64,000 nt of DNA from CAWDJT01 sp963828705 (GCA_963828705.1 CAWHGA010000049.1:111540-175539), one strand, 5' to 3'. Positions 1 through 10,722 are shown, counted from the first letter of the stretch. A program made the numbers and translations. Notes: generated from the sequence alone by a model not told the origin.

Positions 1-67
1 GTATCCAGGCCGAAGGGAGGATTCAGCTCACACACCACTGCCGCCGGATTTCACAGCGACATTTGAC

Positions 68-97
68 TTGTATTTTCGCTCGATTGTCTGCTAGAAT
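68..97 (+). promoter_or_regulatory. Putative sigma-70 promoter of the bS21 gene
   Basis: TTGTAT (68-73) and TAGAAT (92-97) are separated by 18 bases. A stronger-looking -35, TTGACT at 63-68, would give 23 bases, which is too far. The site lies about 170 bases upstream of the bS21 start, so the leader would be long. Assigned by eye only. Confidence 0.4.
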
Positions 98-268
98 TAG
101 AAGTCTAAGGGTTCCACATAGGCGGCCGACGTGATGACCGTAAAATCCCAGGCGGGTACCCGGCTTATCTAAAGCTGGCGCTTGTTTGGGTATTTAAGCG
201 GTGCATCCGATGCCCCAACCATGGGCCCGAAGAGACTTTTTCTATGCAGAGAGGCAGGTGAAAACTGG

Positions 269-463
269 ATGGCGGAAGCCGAAACTAAGGAAACTCTTGA
301 GAAAAAAATACGCAAGTTACGCAAGGATTTCCAAAAGAATGTTCAGCCGGTTTTGCGGCGACACAATTACTACCTCACCAAGGGAGAACGTCGCCGAATC
401 AAGAAAAAGAAAGCGATCAAGCGCATCCAACGGCGCGAGCGGCGCCTGGTAAAGCCTACTTAG
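269..463 (+). CDS. rpsU: 30S ribosomal protein bS21
   Basis: A 64-residue, very basic protein that would sit in the small subunit near the anti-Shine-Dalgarno end of 16S rRNA and assist initiation. The body matches bS21: a first helix (TLEKKIRKLRKDFQK), then LRRHNYYLTKGERRR and a Lys/Arg-rich C-terminal helix. I chose the ATG at 269, after GAGGCAGG. An in-frame TTG at 182 would add 29 residues with no family likeness. The usual N-terminal beta-strand before the first helix is missing or much reduced, so the protein is short at that end. It is a single-gene unit with a terminator about 90 bases downstream, and it converges with the acyl-CoA dehydrogenase gene. A diverged bS21 is the best reading. 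Confidence 0.65.
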   Translation: MAEAETKETLEKKIRKLRKDFQKNVQPVLRRHNYYLTKGERRRIKKKKAIKRIQRRERRLVKPT

Positions 464-554
464 CGTTCAAGCCGAACGATTTTTCGGCCAGTGAGCGGCC
501 ATGCAACGCGGGATGCCCAGGCGGCAGCGGCAGACTTCTTGATCTTGAAACCGT

Positions 555-603
555 AACGCCCCGACCATGAACGGTTATTGTTCGTGGTCGGGGCGTTTTC
601 TTT
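555..603 (+). terminator. rpsU: Rho-independent terminator after bS21
   Basis: A long hairpin has arms AACGCCCCGACCATGAAC and GTTCGTGGTCGGGGCGTT (one G-U pair) around a short loop, followed by TTTTCTTTG. The U-rich tail is on the plus strand, so it serves the bS21 gene. The leftward operon that ends at 640 may use the same stem, but its tail is poor in U. Confidence 0.85.
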
Positions 604-639
604 GTCAAACCATCAACGGCCGGCAATCACCACCCTTGT

Positions 640-1782
640 CTACTTGACGAGATTGCGGGCAATCACCAACCGCATGATTTCATTGGTTCCTTCGTAGATC
701 TGGGTGATCTTGGCGTCGCGCATATGACGTTCCATCGGGTAGTCTTTGCAGTACCCGTAACCCCCCAGGATCTGCACGCCCTCGACAGCGGCCCACATGG
801 CGGTGTCCGATGCCAAAAGCTTACCCATGGCAGCTTCTTTTTCATAACTGCGGCCATTTTGTTCCAGCCATGCGGCCCGTAGCGTCAGGAGTTCCGACGC
901 ATCGAGCTGAGTCGCCATGTCGGCCAGCTTCCACTGAATCGCCTGGAAAGAAGAAATGGGACGGCCAAACTGCTCCCGGGTCTTGCTGTATTCAATGGCT
1001 TCCTCCAGCACAGCTCGACCAATGCCGATGGCCTGAGAGGCAATACCGATGCGGCCTCCATCCAGGGTGGTCAGCATCTGCTTGAAACCCTCGCCCAGCT
1101 TCCCCAGAAGGTTCTCCTTGGGAATCCGGGCATCTTCGAAAACCAATTCGGCTGTACCGGAAGCATTGATACCCAGTTTTTCCTCCACCGTTCCCACATG
1201 GAATCCCGGAGTGTTGTGAAGATCGACGATGAAAGAGCTGATTCCCTTGTAACCCTGGCTCTTGTCGGTAGCTGCGGCAACCACGCAGAAGCGCGCCACG
1301 TTGCCATTGGTGATGAATTTCTTCGACCCGTTGATGACCCACTCGTCGCCATCCAATACCGCGGTGGTGGCCATCTTGGCGGGATCAGAACCGGCCCCGG
1401 CTTCGGTCAGCCCGTAGCAGCCCAGCACTTCACCGCTCGCCACCGGCCGCAAATACTTCTGCTTCTGCTCTTCAGTGCCGTACTTGTATACCGGGAAGTT
1501 GTACAGACTGTTGCAGACGCTCATAATGACGCCGCACGACGCGCACGCCTTGGAAATCTCGATCATGGCCAGGACATAGGAGATATAGTCCATACCGGCT
1601 CCACCGTATTCTTCCGGAATGGTGACCCCCATCAACCCCAGCTCACCCATCTGTTGGACGATCTCTTCCGGATGTCGATGAGTACGATCCAATTCTGCGG
1701 CAACCGGCTTGATTTCACGCTCCGCAAACTTTCTGGCCATCTCTTGGATCATTTTCTGTTCGTCGGTTAGCTCAAAAAACAT
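640..1782 (-). CDS. Short-chain (butyryl-type) acyl-CoA dehydrogenase
   Basis: A 380-residue FAD enzyme that oxidises acyl-CoA to trans-2-enoyl-CoA and passes electrons to electron-transfer flavoprotein in the cytoplasm. The sequence has the N-terminal helical domain (ELTDEQKMIQEMARKFAERE), the FAD/substrate strand CYGLTEAGAGSDPAKM, and the C-terminal motifs KTREQFGRPISSFQ and QILGGYGY. IYEGTNEIMR carries the expected catalytic Glu. I placed the start at 1782, not 1848, because GGAGGAGAA lies just upstream and MFFELTDEQ is the family N-terminus. It is the last gene of a leftward set with the hydratase and thiolase, which together cover three of the four beta-oxidation steps. Substrate length cannot be settled from sequence; butyryl-CoA is the closest family match. 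Confidence 0.9.
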   Translation of the reverse strand: MFFELTDEQKMIQEMARKFAEREIKPVAAELDRTHRHPEEIVQQMGELGLMGVTIPEEYGGAGMDYISYVLAMIEISKACASCGVIMSVCNSLYNFPVYKYGTEEQKQKYLRPVASGEVLGCYGLTEAGAGSDPAKMATTAVLDGDEWVINGSKKFITNGNVARFCVVAAATDKSQGYKGISSFIVDLHNTPGFHVGTVEEKLGINASGTAELVFEDARIPKENLLGKLGEGFKQMLTTLDGGRIGIASQAIGIGRAVLEEAIEYSKTREQFGRPISSFQAIQWKLADMATQLDASELLTLRAAWLEQNGRSYEKEAAMGKLLASDTAMWAAVEGVQILGGYGYCKDYPMERHMRDAKITQIYEGTNEIMRLVIARNLVK

Positions 1783-1915
1783 CGGTTCTCCTCCACTTGG
1801 CTGGTTGACAGGTTCGCAGGCTTCGTCAATCCTTTTGGTATCCGCCACAACTACGACAGACTTAGTTCAACACTCGACCTCTCCGCACTTCGCCTTCAAT
1901 ATGTGAACCGCCTCG

Positions 1916-2707
1916 CTAGCTGGTAAAGCTCCCCTTGAACTCCGGCTTGCGCTTTTCCAAGAAAGCCAAGGCTCCTTCTCGAGCATCCTCGCTGGCAAAA
2001 CACACCGCAAACGCTTCCATCTCTAGGGCACAACCGGTCTTAAGATCGACGTCCACACCTCGATCTACCACCTGCTTGATGGCGCGCAACGCCACCTGGC
2101 TGCAACCGGCCAGTTTCCTCGCCACCTTCATGGTTTCTTCCAGGAGTTGTTCCGCGGCAAAAACCTTAGCCACCAACCCCAATTCCTTGGCTTGCTGTGC
2201 ATCGATCATTTCTCCGGTCATGCACAGTTCCTTGGCCTTGGCTCGCCCCACCAGCCGAGCCAACCGCTGGGTTCCGCCAAATCCCGGGATGATGCCGAGA
2301 TTGATTTCCGGTTGACCGAACTTGGCCTTCTCCGACGCATAGATAAAATCACAGCTCATGGCCAGTTCGCAGCCGCCTCCCAGGGCGAAGCCGTTGACAC
2401 AGGCAATCACCGGGATGGGCAATTGCTCCAGCGCGAAGAACAACTCCTGGCCCTTTTCGGCAAAGGCACGTGCTTGCAAGGGGTTCATCTTGGGGAATTC
2501 GCTGATGTCGGCCCCCGCCACAAAGGCCTTCTCGCCGGCACCGGTGAGTACCAGTACCCGGATCGCACTATCCTTACGGATTTCCTCCACGACGTCAAAC
2601 ACATCATCCAGAACTTGAGGACTGAGCGCATTCAGAACTTTGGGACGATTGATCGTTACCAGCGCAACGCCATCCTGCACCTCAAAAAGAATCGTTTCAT
2701 AAGCCAT
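1916..2707 (-). CDS. Enoyl-CoA hydratase (crotonase family)
   Basis: A 263-residue cytoplasmic enzyme that hydrates 2-enoyl-CoA to 3-hydroxyacyl-CoA. Both catalytic Glu positions are visible: GGGCELAMSCDF and QPEINLGIIPGFGGTQRL. The oxyanion-hole segments (GADISEF, FALGGG) are also intact. The start at 2707 (MAYETILFEV) follows GGAGGG; the longer reading from 2740 has no such site. It sits 46 bases after the thiolase gene and 133 bases before the dehydrogenase gene, so all three are probably one transcript. The 3-hydroxyacyl-CoA dehydrogenase of the pathway is not in this window. Crotonase paralogues with other reactions exist, but the two Glu residues support a true hydratase. Confidence 0.88.
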   Translation of the reverse strand: MAYETILFEVQDGVALVTINRPKVLNALSPQVLDDVFDVVEEIRKDSAIRVLVLTGAGEKAFVAGADISEFPKMNPLQARAFAEKGQELFFALEQLPIPVIACVNGFALGGGCELAMSCDFIYASEKAKFGQPEINLGIIPGFGGTQRLARLVGRAKAKELCMTGEMIDAQQAKELGLVAKVFAAEQLLEETMKVARKLAGCSQVALRAIKQVVDRGVDVDLKTGCALEMEAFAVCFASEDAREGALAFLEKRKPEFKGSFTS

Positions 2708-2753
2708 ATCCAGCACCCTCCACTGAAGACTCACATGCACAAGGTATCAGCCA

Positions 2754-3935
2754 CTAGATCCTTTCCACAGCAATGGCCGCTCCCTGGCCGCCGCCGATAC
2801 ACAACGTGGCCAGCCCTTTTCGAGACCCGCGCTTGCCCATTTCATGGAGCAAGGTGGTCAAGATACGGGCACCAGAAGCTCCAATGGGATGTCCCATGGC
2901 AATGGCCCCACCATTCACATTCACCTTCGACAGATCCCATCCCATCTCTCGATTCACCGCAATAGCCTGAGCCGCAAAAGCTTCATTGGCCTCAATGAGA
3001 TCCAGGTCTTCCGCTTTCCAGCCAGCCCGGGCCAAGGCTTTGCGACTCGCCGGAATCGGCCCCGTACCCATGATGGACGGATCCACCCCGGCGGAAGCAT
3101 AGGATTTGATGGCCGCCATGGGTTTTAGCCCCAACCGGCTGGCCTTGGTAGCCGACATGACCACGATGATGGCCGCACCATCATTGATTCCGGAGGCATT
3201 GCCGGCAGTCACGGTACCATCGCTTTGAAATGCTGGTTTCAATTTCGTCAAAGCGTCGAGGGTGGTGCCGAACCGCGGATGCTCATCGGTATCGAAGGCC
3301 TGGGGATCGCCTTTTCGCTGGGGGATCATCACCGGCACGATCTCTTCTTTGAAACGGCCTGACTTGATGGCCGCTTCCGCCTTCTGCTGGCTGGCCAAAG
3401 CAAGAGCATCCTGATCCTGGCGCGTTATCCCAAATTCCCGTGCGACATTTTCGGCGGTCGTACCCATGTGATAGCCATGGAAGGCATCCCACAGCCCATC
3501 GACAATCATCAAATCCACCAAGTCACCGTCCCCCATCCGATACCCCCACCGTGCCTGCCGCAACGCGAAGGGGGTCTGGCTCATGTTCTCCATGCCGCCG
3601 GCAATGACAATCTCAGCATCACCCAGCATAACCGCTTGAGCAGCCAGGAAGACCGACTTGAGCCCCGATGCACACACTTTGTTGATAGTAAAGGCCGGCA
3701 CTTCCCTGGGCAAACCGGCTTTGATGACCACTTGCCGGGCAGGATTCTGTCCCAGGCCGGCCTGAAGCACATTGCCAAGTATGACCTCATCGATTTCGGC
3801 GGGATCGATTCCAGTCCGCTGCAGCGCCGCCTGGAGCGCAACCACTCCCAACTCCACAGCCGAAATCCCAGCTAGCGATTTGCCATAACTTCCCACAGGT
3901 GTTCGAACCGCACTGACAATGACCGCTTGTTCCAT
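2754..3935 (-). CDS. Acetyl-CoA C-acyltransferase (thiolase)
   Basis: A 393-residue type II thiolase that joins or splits acetoacetyl-CoA and longer 3-ketoacyl-CoA with CoA. The nucleophilic Cys lies in NKVCASGLKSV, the active-site His in GGAIAMGHPIGASGARI, and the second catalytic Cys in TLCIGGGQGAA. Length is normal. The start is preceded by GGAGGTGAACA. It is the first gene of the leftward beta-oxidation set, with a perfect dyad about 50-70 bases upstream that probably controls the operon. Biosynthetic and degradative thiolases cannot be told apart here; the downstream dehydrogenase and hydratase favour acyl-CoA degradation or butyrate metabolism. Confidence 0.92.
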   Translation of the reverse strand: MEQAVIVSAVRTPVGSYGKSLAGISAVELGVVALQAALQRTGIDPAEIDEVILGNVLQAGLGQNPARQVVIKAGLPREVPAFTINKVCASGLKSVFLAAQAVMLGDAEIVIAGGMENMSQTPFALRQARWGYRMGDGDLVDLMIVDGLWDAFHGYHMGTTAENVAREFGITRQDQDALALASQQKAEAAIKSGRFKEEIVPVMIPQRKGDPQAFDTDEHPRFGTTLDALTKLKPAFQSDGTVTAGNASGINDGAAIIVVMSATKASRLGLKPMAAIKSYASAGVDPSIMGTGPIPASRKALARAGWKAEDLDLIEANEAFAAQAIAVNREMGWDLSKVNVNGGAIAMGHPIGASGARILTTLLHEMGKRGSRKGLATLCIGGGQGAAIAVERI

Positions 3936-3986
3936 TGTTCACCTCCGATAGCACTCGATTGGGGACGTATTAGGACATGGTAAGAA

Positions 3987-4006
3987 TGCTGACCACGCGG
4001 TCAGCA
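3987..4006. promoter_or_regulatory. Perfect inverted repeat, likely operator of the beta-oxidation operon
   Basis: TGCTGACC and GGTCAGCA flank ACGC, giving two perfect 8-base arms. It lies 52-71 bases upstream of the thiolase start. On the minus strand, CTGACC inside the dyad and TACCAT 16 bases further on could be -35 and -10 elements, so a bound protein would cover the -35. The shape fits TetR-family repressors of fatty-acid genes (FadR/PsrA type); no such regulator gene is next to it. Confidence 0.55.
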
Positions 4007-4206
4007 GCATGTTGCCTTCTGAAGGCTTAACCCCCTTGGCATGAGCCAGGGTGATTAGTGCCGACGGACCAACCATCGGCTTGTTGGGCGAGCCGCGAAT
4101 CTGGTAACGTGATTATCGCCTGGCACTGCAAGGAAACAACACTCCGCGACTCGCACTCGATTCAACATTCCGTGTTCGACACCACTCGCTTCAGGGTCGC
4201 TCCCTG

Positions 4207-5272
4207 TCACTGGGGATACTGGCGATTATTGCATTGCGTGTGAAGGAAGCAACTGCGTCCATATAGCTTCACGGCAAATTGTTCAAGATTCTCACCCGGC
4301 CCAATGGCCACGAGGATATCTCCCCCTTGGAGGGTCTCACTTGGTGCCGGATTATAGATCATTCTTCCATCCAAGCGTTTGATGGCCACGATGATGAGAT
4401 TGTAGGCGTGACGGATCCCGGAATCCATGAGTTGTTTGCCGACCAGTTCACAATCGTCAGGGATGGAGAATTCCTCCATACTCAATTCCATGCCTTCGCC
4501 AGACTAGAGCCAGCTCCATGAAATCGGTCACCGTTGGGCGCAAGATGTTGTGGGCAATGCGTAAAGCGCCACTGGCATAGGGTGAAACCACCCGATCAGC
4601 CCCCGCCTTCAGGAGCTTCTTCTCCGTACCCTGACTGCTGGCCCGAGCGCAGATAAACAGGTCCTTGTTCAAACCCCGGGCGGTCAGGACCACGAACACA
4701 TTGTCAGTGTCCTTGTTGACCACCGAGACCAATCCACGTGCCTGCTGGATTCCAGCCGCAAGGAGATGCTCCTCCTCGGTGGCATCCCCTTCAATGAACA
4801 GGACCCCCTTCTCCCGCAGGCGCGCCACCACCGCTTCGGTATTTTCCACTACAATGACAGGAACCTCGTGGTCCACTAGTTGCTGGACGATGATCTGCCC
4901 CATCTGGCCGTAGCCACAAATGATGTAATGGTTTCCCAGTTGTTTTACCTTTTTGCTCAATTTACGCCTCCGATAAATCTCCAGCAGGTCTCCATCCATC
5001 AGCAATTGAACGAAATAGGCCAGATTGTAGGCTACAAAACCTGCTCCCAACAAAATCAATAGGATCGTGAAAATCCGGCCTTGATCGTGCAAGGGGTGAA
5101 TCTCACCGAAGCCAACGGTGGTGAGCGTGATGATGGTCATGTAGAGTGCATCCAGGAAAGAAAACCCTTCCAAATGCATGTAGCCGAAGATACCAAACAA
5201 GACCAGAGCAACACACAGAACCGCGAGCACGATCGAATGGCCGATGGTTGTGCCCATCCAGGAAAGCTTCAT
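4207..5272 (-). CDS. Two-TM potassium channel with RCK (TrkA-N/TrkA-C) domains, one frameshift
   Basis: An MthK-like K+ channel of about 354 residues once one extra base is removed. TM1 is near residues 9-31, the selectivity filter TTVGFG at 51-56 and TM2 near 65-90. A Rossmann RCK domain follows with the nucleotide-binding CGYGQMGQI near 115, and then a TrkA-C domain (LVGKQLMDSGIRHAYNLIIVAIKR). The frame breaks at 4501-4507, inside CTAGTCTGGC; dropping one base gives an unbroken ELALSGEGMELSMEEF. Total length is 3n+1, as expected for a single insertion. Ligand binding to the RCK ring would gate the pore. It stands alone between the thiolase and EF-G genes. A sequencing error is more likely than a dead gene. 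Confidence 0.85.
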
Positions 5273-5339
5273 CCTTCAGTTCAGTCCCTTCGCTCAAGGA
5301 TCGTTGGAGATTGGGTGAAGGAAAGAGCGGTGTTCTGCT

Positions 5340-7394
<2,055 letters not shown>

Positions 7395-7492
7395 ATTCGT
7401 CACCCCGATGCGGCAATCACAGGCCGCTGGTCCAGGCCAAAACCAAAAACACTCTTCTCATATCGGTAAAACATACTGACAAAAACCGCGCT

Positions 7493-7521
7493 ACTCTAAG
7501 AAATATGCGTGGAGGTGTCAA
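7493..7521 (-). promoter_or_regulatory. fusA: Promoter of the EF-G gene
   Basis: On the minus strand, TTGACA (7521-7516) and TAGAGT (7498-7493) are 17 bases apart. This is a consensus -35 with ideal spacing, about 100 bases upstream of the EF-G start. It supports independent transcription of this gene. Confidence 0.7.
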
Positions 7522-7655
7522 GGATCGCCCATCGCCTGCACTCCTGCTGCGACCCCTGTCTTCCACACTAATGACAAGTGAACTATACTTTCGCCCTGAT
7601 CCGCGAACAGCCAGATTAATTCACTCCTGCCTTGATCAAAATCACAAGCCCTCTC

Positions 7656-7685
7656 TTGAAAAACACAAAGCACCAAGATTATAAT
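7656..7685 (+). promoter_or_regulatory. Strong rightward promoter with no gene directly downstream
   Basis: TTGAAA (7656-7661), an 18-base spacer and a perfect TATAAT (7680-7685). Predicted transcription starts near 7692, some 300 bases before the first credible start codon at 7990. It would drive the small Cys-rich gene with a long leader, or an unrecognised RNA. Confidence 0.55.
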
Positions 7686-7989
7686 TGTGGCTTAAGCAAT
7701 TTTGCCGCTTATGCCGGCTGGTTGGTCAGCCACAATGCACCGGAATGAGAGCTGCATTTGCGCGTTCAAGGCCAGCTGAGAGCCGGGGGAATGAAGTTCC
7801 TGCTCCTCACGTTTTATGACCGGGGCTGTAATCACTTCAGGGGTAATGAAGCAACACACACTATACTGTGAGGCCGGTAGGTGCATTGGGAGTTGACACC
7901 TAGTGGCTGATCTCAGCAGTCCGCAGGCCAGCCGGAATGCGAATTGAGGCTATCTTTTGAGTATAGTCAATCAATCAGGTGGAACAAGG

Positions 7990-8208
7990 ATGCCAACGAA
8001 CATGATGAATCGCATGGGTCAACTCGTTACAATTCAAGAAGGTGGTAGGAGAACTCAGAATCCTGTGCTTTGCAAGGAGGGAAGGGGACTGCGTAATTTT
8101 GCTTGCCAACACTATGACACCTGCCTCGACAAAGCCGCCAAAGGGATGTGGAGCGGCTTCACCTGCAGGCAATGTGACTGCTACCAACATAAGGATGATG
8201 GTGAGTGA
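7990..8208 (+). CDS. Small Cys-rich protein, probable zinc-binding domain
   Basis: A 72-residue protein I cannot name. Six Cys (residues 28, 39, 45, 59, 62, 64) and one His (41) are arranged as C-x10-C-x-H-x3-C-x13-C-x2-C-x-C, with a YDTCLDKAA helix and a W-x-GF-x-C-x2-C end. This looks like a compact zinc ribbon of a kind I associate with deltaproteobacterial small proteins, which is memory and not a search result. ATG 7990 follows AGGTGG at a good distance; the frame opens earlier, at 7957, without a site. It points right, against its neighbours, has a strong promoter upstream and ends before a bidirectional terminator. It is probably cytoplasmic, as no signal peptide is seen. Confidence 0.6.
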   Translation: MPTNMMNRMGQLVTIQEGGRRTQNPVLCKEGRGLRNFACQHYDTCLDKAAKGMWSGFTCRQCDCYQHKDDGE

Positions 8209-8280
8209 GACTGGACCTCGAGAGGGCGGATGACCACCGACATTCAGCCGCCAGGAACGATTGACCTTATCAAAACCAAG

Positions 8281-8316
8281 AACAAAACAACCCGCATGCC
8301 CGCGGGTTGTTTTGTT
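8281..8316. terminator. Bidirectional terminator between the Cys-rich gene and rplQ
   Basis: Perfect 15-base arms AACAAAACAACCCGC and GCGGGTTGTTTTGTT flank a 6-base loop, with U-rich flanks on both strands. It ends the rightward small gene and, on the minus strand, the long ribosomal operon whose last gene stops at 8347. Confidence 0.88.
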
Positions 8317-8346
8317 TCATTTTGTAGCGCATTGAGTTACCGGAAA

Positions 8347-8862
8347 TCAGCTCTCCCGGTTGTCAGGTCCTGGGATGGCGTCGGGTTGGCCGGTTTCAAC
8401 AGGGCCTGCCACAGCTTCTGTTTGGGTCAGGGGAGCAACGACAGCTGGGTTTTCGCGCACTGGTTCCGCTTTCGGCGGCTTGCCCTGCTTCTTGGCCGAG
8501 CGAACAGCATCGCTCACCAACTCGATCAGGCACATAGGCGCGGCATCACCACGGCGAAATCCGGCCTTGACGATCCTGGTATAACCGCCTTGCCGGTCTT
8601 GAAACCGCGGAGCGATCTCAGCGAAAAGCTTGTGCACCGTGTCCTTGCTCCGCACCACGGCTGCCGCCTGTCGGCGCGCATGCAGGTCACCCCGTTTGCC
8701 CAGAGTGATCATCCAGTCCGTCCAACGCCGCAGTTCCTTCGCCTTGGGAATGGTCGTAAAGATTCGTTCGTGGTCGAGTAGTGAGGTCACCATATTTCGA
8801 AACATCGCCATCCTGTGGCTTGTAGTCCGATTCAGCTTCCTGCCAGATATCCCGTGACGCAT
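8347..8862 (-). CDS. rplQ: 50S ribosomal protein bL17
   Basis: 171 residues. The opening MRHGISGRKLNRTTSHR and the helix pair up to about residue 120 are the standard bL17 fold, which binds domain III of 23S rRNA near the exit tunnel. About 50 extra C-terminal residues rich in Pro, Ala and Glu go beyond the usual length and are probably disordered. It is the last gene of the superoperon, 2 bases after rpoA, and is followed by a strong terminator. Confidence 0.96.
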   Translation of the reverse strand: MRHGISGRKLNRTTSHRMAMFRNMVTSLLDHERIFTTIPKAKELRRWTDWMITLGKRGDLHARRQAAAVVRSKDTVHKLFAEIAPRFQDRQGGYTRIVKAGFRRGDAAPMCLIELVSDAVRSAKKQGKPPKAEPVRENPAVVAPLTQTEAVAGPVETGQPDAIPGPDNRES

Positions 8863-8864
8863 GG

Positions 8865-9872
8865 CTACTCTTGTTCCTTTCTCGCTTCAATCTCATCTCG
8901 GCTGGGGAAATTATCGAGCTTCATTCCCAGAGTCAATCCCATCTCAGCAAGGATTTCCTTGATTTCGTTGAGGGATTTCCGCCCGAAGTTCTTGGTCCTG
9001 AGCATCTCGGCTTCGGTCTTCTGCACCAATTCACCAATGTAGCGAATATCAGCGTTCTTGAGACAATTGGCTGACCTGACGGACAACTCCAGTTCGTCCA
9101 CACTCCTGAAAAGGTTTTCGTTCAGAGATGGTTCGCCTTGAATTTCTTCGGCGTCCTCGATCTCCACGTCCTCTTCGAAGTTGATGAAGACCGTTAGCTG
9201 GTCCTTCAAGATCTTGGCGGCATAAGCCAAGGCATCTTCAGGCTTAACGCTGCCATCCGTCCAAATCTCCATCGTCAGTTTGTCGTAATCGGTGATTTGG
9301 CCGACACGCGCCTGGGAGACATTGTAGTTCACTTTTCGCACCGGTGTAAAGATGGCGTCGATGGGAATAGTGCCAATTGGCTGGTTCTCATCGGCATTCA
9401 GATCTGCTGGTACATAGCCCTTGCCCATCTTGACCGTTAGCTCCATCCGCAGTTTGGCATCCTTAGCCAACGTACAGATATGCTTACCGGTGTTTAGCAC
9501 CTGCATTCCCGAGTCACCACGAATGTCCGCGGCCAACACTATCCCCTCGCCATCCTTTTCGATAACCAGCTGACGAGGACCCTCACCCCGCATCTTGAAC
9601 CGAACCTCCTTGAGGTTGAGGATGATATCGGTCACGTCTTCCATGACACCGGGGACCGTAGAAAATTCGTGCAGCACCCCACCGATCTTGACACTGGTAA
9701 TGGCAGCACCTTGAAGCGATGAAAGAAGAATTCTCCGCAGCGAATTCCCCATGGTCGTTCCGAATCCACGCTCAAGCGGCTCACAGGCAAATTTCGCGTA
9801 CGTTTCAGGGCTATCTTTTGTTTCAACTGCCAAGCGCTTAGGTTTAATCAATTCGCGCCAGTTTCTCTGCAT
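8865..9872 (-). CDS. rpoA: RNA polymerase alpha subunit
   Basis: 335 residues. The N-terminal domain (to about 230) nucleates polymerase assembly: FACEPLERGFGTTMGNSLRR and the 45-loop segments are clear. A very acidic linker (FEEDVEIEDAEEIQGE) leads to the C-terminal helix-hairpin domain (ELELSVRSANCLKNA, GRKSLNEIKEIL) that touches UP elements and activators. Start 9872 (MQRNWRELIKP) follows GAGGAGGCGGC; the frame opens earlier at 9926 without support. It lies between rpsD and rplQ, the usual alpha-operon order. Confidence 0.97.
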   Translation of the reverse strand: MQRNWRELIKPKRLAVETKDSPETYAKFACEPLERGFGTTMGNSLRRILLSSLQGAAITSVKIGGVLHEFSTVPGVMEDVTDIILNLKEVRFKMRGEGPRQLVIEKDGEGIVLAADIRGDSGMQVLNTGKHICTLAKDAKLRMELTVKMGKGYVPADLNADENQPIGTIPIDAIFTPVRKVNYNVSQARVGQITDYDKLTMEIWTDGSVKPEDALAYAAKILKDQLTVFINFEEDVEIEDAEEIQGEPSLNENLFRSVDELELSVRSANCLKNADIRYIGELVQKTEAEMLRTKNFGRKSLNEIKEILAEMGLTLGMKLDNFPSRDEIEARKEQE

Positions 9873-10009
9873 GCCGCCTCCTCTTAGTAAAGAGCGGGAA
9901 TGCAAACCTTTGCATAGCCCGGGCAAATCGCGGTTTTGGGAAAAATAGGAAGGCTTTCAGCTAACCTGAAAGCCACAATCCATCATCTAAGCGGGGAGCA
10001 TCGCTGCGC

Positions 10010-10637
10010 TTACTTGGAATAGAGCTCGACCACCAACTGTTCCTGAACTGGGAGGTTCATCTCTTCGCGAGTTGGGAAGGATTTGAAAACACCAGCAAAT
10101 TTGGCTTTATCCAGGTCCAGCCAGGGGAGCAAACCCCGACGCGGTAGCGCTTCCAATGCTTCATTAATGATGCCCAGCTGATGACTACCTTCACGAACAG
10201 CTACCACATCCCCGACTTTGCAGCAGATACGAAGGGATATTGACCTTCTTGCCATTCACCAGGAAGTGATTGTGCCGCACCAATTGCCGAGCCTGGGCGC
10301 GAGAACTGGCGAGACCGAGGCGATAGATGGTATTATCCAGGCGCCGTTCCATCAGGATTAGCAGGTTGGACCCGGTGATTCCCTTCTGCCGGTCGGACTC
10401 CTTGAAGTAGAGCTTGAACTGATTCTCAAGAATCCCATACATCCGCCGGATCTTCTGCTTCTCACGGAGCTGCAAACCATAGCCGGACAGCTTCCCCCGA
10501 CCCTGGCCATGCTGCCCAGGCGGGTAACTGCGACGTTCGTAAGCACACTTGTCCGAGTAGCAACGGTCACCTTTCAGATAAAGCTTCATGTTTTCACGCC
10601 GGCAGATGCGGCAAACCGAACCAGTGTAACGAGCCAA
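10010..10637 (-). CDS. rpsD: 30S ribosomal protein uS4, one frameshift
   Basis: A primary 16S rRNA binder. 208 residues after one extra base is removed at 10216-10226 (TATCTGCTGCAAAGTC should read YLCKVGD). Four Cys in CRICRREN and DRCYSDKCAYERR make it the zinc-binding form of S4. I place the start at TTG 10637, giving MARYTGSVCRICR: GAGGAG lies 7 bases upstream, and the GTG at 10655 would add six non-family residues. An intact copy is essential, so the break is almost certainly a sequence error. uS4 commonly represses the alpha operon; no leader structure was examined. Confidence 0.93.
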
Positions 10638-10722
10638 AGTAGTTCTCCTCTTCACCTATTCCTAAATAAAGGACTTTTACTCGTGTGATTTCGTCCCGAG
10701 TGGGAAACGGCTGATCCTTCCC

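Larger units (their letters stand above)
7404..7989. other. Non-coding stretch between EF-G and the small Cys-rich gene
   Basis: No open frame here shows protein-like composition. The left part holds the EF-G promoter. From about 7692 a putative rightward leader contains short self-complementary segments, for example GGCTG/CAGCC near 7720-7740 and CCGGCT with AGCCGG some 70 bases later. I do not recognise it as 6S RNA, SRP RNA, tmRNA or a known riboswitch. Confidence 0.5.

Noticed and set aside
105..200. Guanidine-I (ykkC) riboswitch upstream of bS21
   Set aside because: CTAAGGGTTCC is reminiscent, but the CUGGUCCGAGAGA and AAAAGCCCGGGAGA blocks are absent.
7692..7886. 64-codon leftward open frame and a possible 6S or SRP RNA in the EF-G upstream region
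   Set aside because: The frame lacks a start site. The RNA lacks the long internal bubble of 6S RNA and the GGAA tetraloop domain of SRP RNA.
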